Positions 9,715 through 17,785 of a stretch of DNA of 64,000 nucleotides are shown here, piece by piece. The notes beneath the pieces are model-generated. The model saw only the letters and a list, made by a program, of their open reading frames with translations, had not been told where the DNA came from and did no database searches. The DNA is taken from assembly GCF_017168195.1 (NCBI RefSeq), contig NZ_JADNYL010000001.1, forward strand, positions 1,178,001-1,242,000, given 5' to 3'. The first letter of the stretch is position 1, and each line of letters opens with the position of its first letter. This DNA is from Thalassotalea sp. G2M2-11. GTDB taxonomy: Bacteria; Pseudomonadota; Gammaproteobacteria; Enterobacterales; Alteromonadaceae. The translations under genes and the position numbers were made by a program.

Positions 9715-11859
9715 GTGAATGATGATCCTAGCTTGAATACGTCTGATTTTTATCACTGGGTAAACGATTTAAGAGCCTTGTTGCTCAAGCAGCAGCAGCG
9801 TTGTTTAGTGGTGTTATACGGTGAACTTGAGTGGTCAAAATCACTACTTTGTTCACTCATGAGTGACTTTGATAAGCCGTCTTCTTCATCTGCGGTTGTT
9901 TATGGTGATGAGTTTTCGGCTGAGCAGACCATCATTGTTGATAATTATCGGCATCATCTTGGTTGCGAGAATGATGTAGTTATTTTTGCTGACAGAAACT
10001 TTCATCCCGATGCCTTTGCTGCATTAAGCGGCACAGTGCGAGCGGGTGGACTGATGATTTGGCTATGTCCACCGGAGCGAATTAACCAGCCCGAAAATTT
10101 ATTCCTTCAGCGCTTTTGGCAGCAAATAAAAACCGATCAAAAGACAGTGACAGTGAAGCAGTCCGATAACACACTTCCATCGTTGACAAGGCTACATGAG
10201 GTTAAATTAACAGAGGAAGATTCTGCATTTTCTGATGATGACTGTCTCACTCAAGATCAGTTGATGGCTGTGCAGGCAATTGAACATGTGATGCATGGCC
10301 ACCGAAAGCGGCCGTTAGTGATAACGGCAGATCGAGGAAGGGGCAAATCTTCTGCGCTCGCTATTGCTGTGGCAAATATATTAACAATGGCTGAAAAACA
10401 TGCTCAGCTGGTGATCACTATCACTGCGCCTCATGCCGATGCAGTAGCGATCTTTTTTCAGCAGCTGCAAAAGTCTTGTCCAGATGGGACGTTGCAAAGG
10501 CATAGTTTTTGTTATTTAACACATAAAGTGCAATTTAGCTGTATCGATGACTTGCTTCGATATACTCCTGAAAGTCATTTATTATTGGTAGATGAGGCGG
10601 CCGCCATTCCTGTTTATATATTGTCAAAATTATTAACTGTTTACCCTCGGATGGTATTTGCTTCGACGGTGCATGGTTACGAAGGCGCGGGTCGAGGTTT
10701 TGCTGTAAAGTTTCATCAAATTTTGGCAAGTAAAACACCACAATATAAGCATTTACATCTTCATCAGCCGATACGCTGGAGTGAGCATGATCCGTTAGAG
10801 CAACTGACTTTTAATGGATTTTTACTTGGAGAATCTCAGAACGTTAACGTTACTCAGAATGTGGCGGATAATCTTACTTGTATTGAAGGAGTTACAACGA
10901 ACGAGATAACGACAACACAGTTATTTGCTGATGAAATGTTATTGCAACAAGTGTTTGGTGTGTTAGTTAAAGCGCATTATCAAACGAAACCAAGTGATCT
11001 GAAGTTGTTGCTAAATAATCAAGCCTTGCGAATATTTGTCAGTTTTCATCATAAGAGAGTAATAGCCGTTGCCTTAACTATGCTTGAAGGGGAGGTGAGT
11101 GATGAACAGAGTTCACTGGTTGCTGCTTCAGTAAAACGGCTAAAAAATCAATTTTTGCCTCAATCTTTGTTTCTTTATAACCATTGTCAGCAGGCCTTTG
11201 ATTATCGTTACCTGCGTATCATGCGCATTGCTGTGCAGGAGCAATACCAGCAACGTGGCCTTGGGCAAGCATTATTAACATACATTAAGCAGTATGGACA
11301 ATCACACGGCATAGCACTGTTAGGCACCAGTTTTGGTGCAAATAAACAATTACTTCAATTTTGGCAAAAAAGTGATTATTACATCGTGCGCTTAGGATTG
11401 ACTCGAGATAATACCAGCGGAGAGCACTCAGCGTTACTATTACATCCGTTAACCGATGAAGGCAAGGTCTTGTTTAGTCAAGCCCAGCAGCAGTTTTATC
11501 GTCAATTTGTCTTGTTGCTTAATCGGCAATTTCACTCGTTAGAAGCAGGGCTTGTTTGTCAGGTTATTAAGCAATGGCCACAAGCGATGCTGCCACCATT
11601 GACAGATTTTGATCGTCAAGTAGTTGAGCATTTTTTTGCTAAACAGAGTGTGTTTGATACCTGTCTCTATAGTTTGCATGTATGGCTGATCCACCATATC
11701 TATTTGCATAACAAACTTGAAGTGATTCCAGAACTCTTAGTTCGCCGTATTTTGCAAAATCAATCCATCGCTGAGATTGCATCAGCGTTAGACTTTACTG
11801 GCAAGAAGCAAGTTAATGAGCAAACCATCGTCGAAGTCAAACAGCGTTACTTAACATAG
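9715..11859 (+). CDS. tmcA: tRNA(Met) cytidine acetyltransferase TmcA
   Basis: ATP-dependent enzyme that makes N4-acetylcytidine at the wobble position of elongator tRNA-Met, protecting against AUA misreading. The 714 residues comprise an N-terminal domain of unknown function (about 1-170), a helicase-like module with a Walker A (TADRGRGKSS, about 202-211) and LLVDEAAAIP box, a GNAT acetyltransferase domain with RIAVQEQYQQRGLGQAL at about 505-521, and a C-terminal tRNA-binding tail. The start is GTG at 9715; no in-frame ATG occurs near it. The stop codon lies in a small tandem repeat. Confidence 0.95.
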   Translation: MNDDPSLNTSDFYHWVNDLRALLLKQQQRCLVVLYGELEWSKSLLCSLMSDFDKPSSSSAVVYGDEFSAEQTIIVDNYRHHLGCENDVVIFADRNFHPDAFAALSGTVRAGGLMIWLCPPERINQPENLFLQRFWQQIKTDQKTVTVKQSDNTLPSLTRLHEVKLTEEDSAFSDDDCLTQDQLMAVQAIEHVMHGHRKRPLVITADRGRGKSSALAIAVANILTMAEKHAQLVITITAPHADAVAIFFQQLQKSCPDGTLQRHSFCYLTHKVQFSCIDDLLRYTPESHLLLVDEAAAIPVYILSKLLTVYPRMVFASTVHGYEGAGRGFAVKFHQILASKTPQYKHLHLHQPIRWSEHDPLEQLTFNGFLLGESQNVNVTQNVADNLTCIEGVTTNEITTTQLFADEMLLQQVFGVLVKAHYQTKPSDLKLLLNNQALRIFVSFHHKRVIAVALTMLEGEVSDEQSSLVAASVKRLKNQFLPQSLFLYNHCQQAFDYRYLRIMRIAVQEQYQQRGLGQALLTYIKQYGQSHGIALLGTSFGANKQLLQFWQKSDYYIVRLGLTRDNTSGEHSALLLHPLTDEGKVLFSQAQQQFYRQFVLLLNRQFHSLEAGLVCQVIKQWPQAMLPPLTDFDRQVVEHFFAKQSVFDTCLYSLHVWLIHHIYLHNKLEVIPELLVRRILQNQSIAEIASALDFTGKKQVNEQTIVEVKQRYLT

Positions 11860-11885
11860 TTGCGTTACTTAACATAGTTGCGTTA
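11844..11885. repeat. 18-bp tandem duplication spanning the tmcA stop codon
   Basis: gcgttacttaacatagtt occurs twice without a gap (11844-11861, 11862-11879), followed by a third partial copy, gcgtta (11880-11885). The first copy holds the tmcA stop codon, and the partial copy holds the stop codon of the convergent minus-strand gene. It looks like a recent slippage event between convergent genes. Confidence 0.95.
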
Positions 11886-12098
11886 TAGACTACGCCAGTA
11901 CCAGTATTTTTTCATGCGTAAATATTGATACTTGTTAAAAGGTTGTTCTGATCTATCGCTTTCTTTTAGTACGCGACCTATATAGTAATGAATGATTTTT
12001 GCTAAAGCTTGACTAGGATGATGACCATAGGTGCTGAGCAAAACCTGTAACCAATTTTCTAATACAATAATGGTCGAGTCAGTCGATGATGTTTTCAT
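11883..12098 (-). CDS. Small hypothetical protein, second gene of a putative Fur-controlled pair
   Basis: Not recognised. The 71-residue reading from the ATG at 12098 starts MKTSSTDSTIIVLENWLQVLL and ends RMKKYWYWRSL. It is probably a soluble, mainly helical protein, with a basic and aromatic C terminus. It starts 2 bases after the stop of the upstream small gene without a good ribosome binding site of its own, which suggests coupled translation. A longer frame to 12140 would overlap the upstream gene and is less likely. Its stop codon lies in the partial third copy of the 18-bp repeat. Confidence 0.6.
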   Translation of the reverse strand: MKTSSTDSTIIVLENWLQVLLSTYGHHPSQALAKIIHYYIGRVLKESDRSEQPFNKYQYLRMKKYWYWRSL

Positions 12099-12100
12099 AG

Positions 12101-12283
12101 TTAAACAACTTTCACACTGGTATTTAATAGTGATTCCCACATCACATTTTTGGCTATGCTATTTAAGCAGCGGCACTGATCGCCAGTGAGTACCCCTGTA
12201 CTGATTAACTCATCTAGCAAGGCTTTTGGAATACCAACTTGCGCCCAATTGTCATTAAGTGTTTGCCGATTGCAAGGTGTCAT
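12101..12283 (-). CDS. Small hypothetical protein, first gene of a putative Fur-controlled pair
   Basis: Not recognised. The 60 residues begin MTPCNRQTLNDNWAQVGIP and contain a CRC pair in a GDQCRCLNSIAKN segment. The ATG is preceded by a clear AGGAG six bases upstream. Further up lie a -10/-35 pair with 17-base spacing and a near-perfect Fur box, so expression under iron limitation is predicted. No signal peptide or membrane segment is seen. The good start signals argue that this is a real gene despite its size. Confidence 0.65.
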   Translation of the reverse strand: MTPCNRQTLNDNWAQVGIPKALLDELISTGVLTGDQCRCLNSIAKNVMWESLLNTSVKVV

Positions 12284-12315
12284 AATGCACTCCTAAAGTA
12301 GTTATCTTGTAGCAT

Positions 12316-12360
12316 AATATAATCAGCTTTTTATTTTAATGCAAATGATAATTATTATTA
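12316..12360 (-). promoter_or_regulatory. Promoter with Fur box for the small gene pair
   Basis: On the minus strand TTGCAT (12339-12344) and TATATT (12316-12321) are separated by 17 bases. Immediately upstream of the -35, tgataattattatta (12346-12360) matches the 7-1-7 Fur consensus TGATAATNATTATCA at all but one of the fixed positions. A repressor there would touch the -35 box. The site is also about 300 bases upstream of the plus-strand ABC transporter start, but a MITE-like repeat lies between them. Confidence 0.7.
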
Positions 12361-12393
12361 TTTGGATAGAGGTGGATGTGAAGGAATTTACCA

Positions 12394-12585
12394 AACCTCA
12401 GCTTTGTATAAGAAATAGCGCTAAGTATAATAAAACAATAACAGTATCTTATATTGCTAGCTTGTTATTTTTGACTGAATTCAAGGCTTTTTGGCGCTGG
12501 AATAACTGATTATTTCGCTTCCAAATGACGCAGAAGTCAGTAAAAATAGCAGCTAGAAACGCATGAGTTATGCGAATCTCAGGTT
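12394..12585. mobile_element. MITE-like element, copy 1
   Basis: A 192-base noncoding segment that is repeated at 56525-56715 with roughly four fifths identity by eye along its whole length. Imperfect terminal inverted repeats are visible: acctcagctttgtataa at the left against acctgagattcgcataa read inward from the right, 13 of 17 matching. There is no open frame and no clear target duplication. It fills most of the gap between the Fur-box promoter and the ABC transporter gene, and may supply or disturb promoter sequence there. Confidence 0.8.
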
Positions 12586-12663
12586 ACGTAGACAATAGAT
12601 GTAAAATACACTGCAATAGCGTACTATTTTGTTGATAAATAACAGACAATAAGGAAGTATATT

Positions 12664-13548
12664 TTGTCCAAATCGGTGCTTGATGTTAAAGGATTAACAA
12701 AAAAATATGATGATATCACTGCGGTTGATGATATTAGTTTTTCAATTAATAAAGGGCAATGCTTTGGTCTATTAGGCCCTAATGGTGCGGGTAAAACTAC
12801 TACTATTGAGATCATGGAAGGTATTATTGCGCCAAGCTCTGGTCGTATTTATTATTACGATCAACCAATGAAAGCGGATATTTCTCAGCAAATAGGCATT
12901 CAATTTCAACATACCGCTTTACAAGATTTTTTAACCGTTAAAGAAACATTAGATTTATTTACTGCTTTTTATACGCGAACCTTATCTCATCAAACATTAA
13001 TTGATTTATGTGATTTAACCGAGTTTTTACATCGCGATAATCGTTTACTTTCTGGCGGTCAACGTCAACGTTTGTTACTGGCATTAGCTTTGATAAATGA
13101 TCCTGATATTGTATTTTTGGATGAACCCACAACAGGTTTAGATCCTCAGGCCCGACGTAATTTTTGGCAATTGATTGAAAATATCAAAGAGAAAGGAAAA
13201 ACGATTATTTTAACCACTCATTACATGGATGAAGCCGAGCAGTTATGCGATGAAGTGGTCATTATGGATAAAGGGAAAATCATCGAAAGTGGTTGTCCTG
13301 AGCAGCTGTTGGCAAAACATTTTACTGAAGTCTTTATTTATTTACCGTTAACCGAATTGCCGCAATCTTTAGTGGGGAAGTGCCAATGGAAAGTGGTAGG
13401 AGAACGAGTGGAAATAACCACAGATCAAGTTGAACAAACGTTATCAACACTGATCGCTGCACAAGTTTCACTGGAAGGTTTGCACGTAAAATCAGCAAAC
13501 TTAGATGATTTGTTTTTGAAGCTTACCGGTCATTCTTTGAGGGAATAA
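12664..13548 (+). CDS. ABC transporter ATP-binding protein (ABC-2 exporter)
   Basis: ATPase of an ABC-2-type exporter; with the permease that follows it would export a small molecule or lipid of unknown nature. The 294 residues contain the Walker A GPNGAGKTT (about 38-46), Q-loop GIQFQHTALQDF, signature LSGGQRQR, Walker B IVFLDEPTTGLDP and switch His in TTHYMDEAEQ, then a CcmA/DrrA-like C-terminal region. The start is TTG at 12664 with an AAGGAAG eight or so bases upstream. The permease start follows the stop by 1 base. Confidence 0.9.
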   Translation: MSKSVLDVKGLTKKYDDITAVDDISFSINKGQCFGLLGPNGAGKTTTIEIMEGIIAPSSGRIYYYDQPMKADISQQIGIQFQHTALQDFLTVKETLDLFTAFYTRTLSHQTLIDLCDLTEFLHRDNRLLSGGQRQRLLLALALINDPDIVFLDEPTTGLDPQARRNFWQLIENIKEKGKTIILTTHYMDEAEQLCDEVVIMDKGKIIESGCPEQLLAKHFTEVFIYLPLTELPQSLVGKCQWKVVGERVEITTDQVEQTLSTLIAAQVSLEGLHVKSANLDDLFLKLTGHSLRE

Positions 13549-13549
13549 A

Positions 13550-14554
13550 ATGAACTTAAAACGTTTTTTTGCGGTTGTTAAAGCGCGAAATATTGAATTT
13601 TTCCGTGATAAATCGTCGCTGAGTTGGAGTTTGGCATTTCCTATTTTGATTATTATTGCCATGTCGTTTATTTTTTCTGGTAATGGAAAAGCGGTATATA
13701 AAGTGGGGGTGCTTGATTTAAATGAGGCAACATCCAGTTTTCTTGACACTCAGCATATTGATTTCATTGATTATAAAAGCATTGAAAAAGCCAAGTTAAA
13801 ATTAAGCCAGTTTAGTATTGATCTATTGATTGACTTTAAAGGGCAGCAATACTGGGTGAATCAAGATTCACCCCAAGGGTATTTTGTTGAAAAATTAGTA
13901 TTAGCTGAGCATCCCACCTTTCGACAACTGGCGACTCAAGGGAAAAAAATTCGGTACGTAGATTGGGTATTGCCAGGTGTATTAGGAATGAACATGATGT
14001 TCAGTTGCTTATTTGGCGTAGGGTATGTCATTGTACGATATCGAAAAAATGCAGTTTTAAAAAGGCTCAAAGCCACGCCACTCTCTGCTTTTGAATTTGT
14101 CAGTGCGCAACTTTTCTCACGATTGTTTATCGTTATCTGTACCACGACTGTGGTGTATATCGGGTGTAATTTCTTCTTTGATTTTTATATGTTAGGCAGT
14201 TATGTCGATTTACTCATTGTTGGCTTATTAGGGGCTTTTAGTTTAATTTCATTAGGTTTATTAGTGGCGTGCCAAAGTAAAAGTGAAGAGCTGATTGGCG
14301 GGTTACTGAACTTAACCTCGTGGCCGATGATGATTTTATCGGGTGTATGGTTTAGTTTAGAAGGGGCGCCAGAAAGCTTAAAGTTAGTCGCTGAATTTTT
14401 ACCACTCACTCACTTGGTTGCTGGGGCAAGAAAAGTGCTCACCGAAGGGGCTACTTTGGTTGATATTAGTTATCACTTAGGTATTTTAGCGGTAATGTCT
14501 TTGATATTTTTATCATTAGGCGCGTATTTCTTTAATTGGAATGCTGAGCGTTAA
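13550..14554 (+). CDS. ABC-2 type transporter permease
   Basis: Membrane partner of the ATPase upstream. The 334 residues show the ABC-2 layout: one N-terminal membrane segment (about 24-43), a soluble domain exposed outside (about 45-140) with a DLNEATSSFLDT start, and five C-terminal segments from about 145 onwards, including the LLNLTSWPMMILSGVWFSLEGAP motif typical of DrrB/YhhJ-like permeases. The last 39 bases overlap the 3' end of the convergent radical SAM gene. Confidence 0.9.
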   Translation: MNLKRFFAVVKARNIEFFRDKSSLSWSLAFPILIIIAMSFIFSGNGKAVYKVGVLDLNEATSSFLDTQHIDFIDYKSIEKAKLKLSQFSIDLLIDFKGQQYWVNQDSPQGYFVEKLVLAEHPTFRQLATQGKKIRYVDWVLPGVLGMNMMFSCLFGVGYVIVRYRKNAVLKRLKATPLSAFEFVSAQLFSRLFIVICTTTVVYIGCNFFFDFYMLGSYVDLLIVGLLGAFSLISLGLLVACQSKSEELIGGLLNLTSWPMMILSGVWFSLEGAPESLKLVAEFLPLTHLVAGARKVLTEGATLVDISYHLGILAVMSLIFLSLGAYFFNWNAER

Positions 14555-15481
14555 CTCTTGCGTTACGGTATTTTCCTTCGATAACGCTGCTCCTTGCCCG
14601 CCTAAACGATCAAGGTTTTTACATACTTCATTAATCGAAGGCCAGCGCAGTAAACACCAATCGGGTGCTAGTAGTTCATGCTTATGGGCGGTGGCAGAGA
14701 CTCGGTGAAAGATGATTGACGGCGGAGTGTGTCGGATCAACTCGCCTGCAATATCCGCATACTCGGTCATTGATAACACCTTCATTCGCTGAGCTTGCCA
14801 AGCCTTTGCCATAATGCTGCCTTTGACAATATGTAAAGGATGAAGCTTTAGCCCGTCCAAAGGATGGTTAAGGACCTGCTCTAATGTGGTCATCGACTCT
14901 GCTAGTTGTTCACCGGGAAGACCAATGATCAAGTGGGTGCATATTTTAATGCCATATCTGGCAGCTCTTTCTACCGCATCTTGATACGCTGAAAATTCAT
15001 GTCCTCGGTTGATCCGTTTAAGCGTTTTATTACTGGATGATTGTAAGCCAAGCTCTAGCCATACCTCATAGCCTTGTTTGACATATTCTTGCAATAATTC
15101 TAATACTTCATCGGGCACACAGTCGGGACGCGTACCAACACATAAACCAATGATATCTGCCTGAGATAAGGCTTGTTGATATTTTTCTCGTAAGTACTCT
15201 ACTTCTTGATAGGTGCTGGTATACGCTTGAAAGTACGCTAAATATTTTTCTGATTTTTTACCATGCTCAGCTTTGCCCTGATTGATTTGCTTGGCAATCG
15301 ATTGCTCATTACTGGCTTGATTAAAGGATTTTACATTACAGAAGGTACAACCGCCTCGCCCTAATGTGCCATCGCGATTTGGACAGGTAAAAGCAGCATC
15401 TATGGTGAGTTTTTTTACTCGTTGTTGATAGGTCTGTTTTAGGTAGCGACCAAAGGTATTTACATAGTTATCAAGTTGCAT
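14516..15481 (-). CDS. Radical SAM protein, YhcC/TIGR01212 family
   Basis: Radical SAM enzyme of the YhcC family; its substrate is not established. The 321 residues carry the family's unusually spaced cluster ligands (CPNRDGTLGRGGCTFC, about 33-48), CVGTRPDC, a WLELGLQS motif and HLIIGLPGE. The gene is 3 bases after miaA on the same strand, so the two are probably cotranscribed. The last 12 codons lie antisense to the end of the ABC permease gene. Confidence 0.9.
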   Translation of the reverse strand: MQLDNYVNTFGRYLKQTYQQRVKKLTIDAAFTCPNRDGTLGRGGCTFCNVKSFNQASNEQSIAKQINQGKAEHGKKSEKYLAYFQAYTSTYQEVEYLREKYQQALSQADIIGLCVGTRPDCVPDEVLELLQEYVKQGYEVWLELGLQSSSNKTLKRINRGHEFSAYQDAVERAARYGIKICTHLIIGLPGEQLAESMTTLEQVLNHPLDGLKLHPLHIVKGSIMAKAWQAQRMKVLSMTEYADIAGELIRHTPPSIIFHRVSATAHKHELLAPDWCLLRWPSINEVCKNLDRLGGQGAALSKENTVTQELTLSIPIKEIRA

Positions 15482-15484
15482 TGG

Positions 15485-16399
15485 TTAACTCTTTACTGAT
15501 ACTGATTGTAACGAGTTTAATGCTTGATTAAAGGTATCTTTGTTGCCATCAAGCCAATGAATGTTGACGCCTTCTTTCTCGAGTCGCCGCAACCAGGTTT
15601 GTTGCTTTTTAGCAAACAAATGTATTGCAGAGTTGAGTTTTTGTACCATATCATTTCTGTTGAGCTGTCCTTGCAGGTATTGGCTAACAAAACGATATTC
15701 TAAGCCATAAAAATGTAGCGTTTCCCAGCTTACGCCTTGATGATTTAGCGCGGAGACTTCTTCGATTAAACCGTCAGTTAAACGGGCTTTTAATCTGGCA
15801 GTAATTCTATTTTTTAATGTTTCTCGCTGCCATTTTATTGCCATTACATGTGGGACTATCTTTGGAAAAGGGGCCGCTGATCTATTACTTTCTTTTTCAC
15901 CTTCAGCTATCTCAATTGCTCGATACAGCCGATCTCTATCGAGTAAATCTGTGGTGTTGTGCTGATTTGGTTTTAACGATAATAATCGAGCTTTCAATGC
16001 CGCAATACTCAGTTGGCAGAGTTCTTCTCGAAGTGTCGGATTTGTTGGCACCTCAATTAATCGATAACCTTTTAATATTGCGTCGGCATAAAGCGCGCTG
16101 CCTCCTGCTAAGATAGCTAGCTTATTGCTATTATTAATGGTATCAAAGGCATCGATAAAGTGCTGTTGATAGTCAAAGACACTATATTCATCACCGGGAT
16201 CAACGATATCTATCAGGTGATGTTTAATTTCTTGATACTCTGCTAAATCTTTTCCTGTGCCGATATCCATGCCACGATAAACTTGACGGGAATCAGCAGA
16301 AATTATCTCACCATTTAGCGCTCGGGCAAGTTGTACGGCTAAACTGGTTTTTCCTGATGCTGTTGCTCCTAGCACCGCTAATAAATTAACTTCAGACAT
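15485..16399 (-). CDS. miaA: tRNA dimethylallyltransferase MiaA
   Basis: Transfers a dimethylallyl group to A37 of tRNAs that read UNN codons. The 304 residues show the P-loop GATASGKTSLAV near the N terminus, the ISADSRQVYRGMDIGTGK segment, the HHLIDIVDPGDEYSVFDYQ motif and the GLEYRF segment towards the C terminus. It lies between the roxA-type gene (15 bases upstream) and the radical SAM gene, apart from its common hfq neighbourhood. It has all the motifs expected of a functional enzyme. Confidence 0.97.
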   Translation of the reverse strand: MSEVNLLAVLGATASGKTSLAVQLARALNGEIISADSRQVYRGMDIGTGKDLAEYQEIKHHLIDIVDPGDEYSVFDYQQHFIDAFDTINNSNKLAILAGGSALYADAILKGYRLIEVPTNPTLREELCQLSIAALKARLLSLKPNQHNTTDLLDRDRLYRAIEIAEGEKESNRSAAPFPKIVPHVMAIKWQRETLKNRITARLKARLTDGLIEEVSALNHQGVSWETLHFYGLEYRFVSQYLQGQLNRNDMVQKLNSAIHLFAKKQQTWLRRLEKEGVNIHWLDGNKDTFNQALNSLQSVSVKS

Positions 16400-16414
16400 T
16401 TAAGCTTCCTACAT

Positions 16415-17560
16415 TTACTCAGCGAAGTACCAATAACCACGTGCTATCTGTTGTTTGATAAACTCGATAAATAAAGTGTTGTCTCGCCATAGAGCACTGG
16501 TGTCTTTACTTAGGCGTACATGATCACACATCTGTTGAACAATTGGAGAAATATCAGGATCAAATTGGCATGGCTCTCCGTTGATGTAACATGTGCCTTG
16601 CTCAATTGTTTCGCTAAAATAAAACGCTCTTAAGCCGCCTAAGCGTACTAGATCATGTTCAGCGAGTAATTGTGAAAGCTCTTGTGTTGAGTAGCTTTCA
16701 TTATCTGGTTGTATATCTAATTCATGCTTAGCTTCAGTTAAAAAGCTGCCGATAAAGCGTTGCATTAATGTATCGTCTTCAAACACTGCCTGCATATGGC
16801 GCTTGATCAATGCATAGTCACTTGCATCGATTGCTCCACAGTGATTACTTGCCGTTCGTGTCGGATCTTCGATAAGTGTTGTCGCTAGATCTTGATCAAT
16901 CAGATGGTCGGCTAAGCCACTGATTAAATTTGCACCTGAGTTGGTTCTAAAGCCAACTGAAAAGCTCAGTGACGTTTCAAGCGTTACACCATCATGTGGA
17001 AAGCCTGGAGGTATATATAAAATATCACCTGTGTTTAATTCAACATCAATCATAGGTTCAAACGGCTCTACGTGTAGTAGTGCAGGATGCGCAGCAAACT
17101 CATGATAATCGCCTCGGTCACCAACTCGCCAGCGACGAGAACCTGAGCCTTGGCAAATGAAAACATCATATAAGTCGATATGTGGCCCTACACCACCGCC
17201 AGGTGTGGCAAAACTGACCATAAGATCATCTAAGCGCCAATGGGGAATAAAGCGAAATGGCTCAATTAATTGTGCCGCATCTTCTGACCAATGATCGAGT
17301 GCTTGGACAATCAGTGACCAATTTTCTTCACCCAAGTGCTGATAGTCTTCAAAAGGACCAAATTCAGCTTGCCATTGGTCGTTTTGTTTATATACCAAGC
17401 GTGATTGAACCGCCTCATCACAGGCAAGGCCAGCAATTTCATCGGCACTGATTGGATCGTTAAAGTTGTTGAAACCCTGACGAATAACAACTGGCTTTTT
17501 TTGCCAATAGTCTCGTAAGAATTCATCGATGGAAAACACTTGGTCATTGAGTTGATACAT
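16415..17560 (-). CDS. roxA: Ribosomal protein uL16 3-hydroxylase (YcfD/RoxA family)
   Basis: JmjC/cupin 2-oxoglutarate and Fe(II)-dependent oxygenase of the family that hydroxylates an Arg of ribosomal protein uL16 (L16). The 381 residues match the family length. Fe ligands are His127 and Asp129 (GPHIDLYDVF) and His189 (PPGFPHDGVT); the first strand includes RDYWQKKPVVIRQ. The C-terminal winged-helix region ends RGYWYFAE. The gene heads a set of three with miaA and the radical SAM gene, two of which act on the translation machinery. Confidence 0.92.
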   Translation of the reverse strand: MYQLNDQVFSIDEFLRDYWQKKPVVIRQGFNNFNDPISADEIAGLACDEAVQSRLVYKQNDQWQAEFGPFEDYQHLGEENWSLIVQALDHWSEDAAQLIEPFRFIPHWRLDDLMVSFATPGGGVGPHIDLYDVFICQGSGSRRWRVGDRGDYHEFAAHPALLHVEPFEPMIDVELNTGDILYIPPGFPHDGVTLETSLSFSVGFRTNSGANLISGLADHLIDQDLATTLIEDPTRTASNHCGAIDASDYALIKRHMQAVFEDDTLMQRFIGSFLTEAKHELDIQPDNESYSTQELSQLLAEHDLVRLGGLRAFYFSETIEQGTCYINGEPCQFDPDISPIVQQMCDHVRLSKDTSALWRDNTLFIEFIKQQIARGYWYFAE

Positions 17561-17785
17561 CAGGTGGTATTATCTTGTGCATACTAAATTTGCAGGCATG
17601 ATACGTATCTATGCGTTGAATAGGTTTGATTTAAAATAAACACTTGATAAAAAGTGCCAAATACACGATTAGCATGCTCTTGCTCTCGTCAAAAGTTAAC
17701 ATCACTGTACAGGGGAGGAATTAGTAGTGACGAGTAAAGTTATTGTTATCTTTAGGTGCGTATTTTTTGAGTTAATTAGCGGGGG

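Noticed and set aside
12338..12664. Fur control of the ABC transporter at 12664
   Set aside because: The box is about 300 bases from that start with a MITE-like element in between; the minus-strand promoter abuts the box and is the better target.
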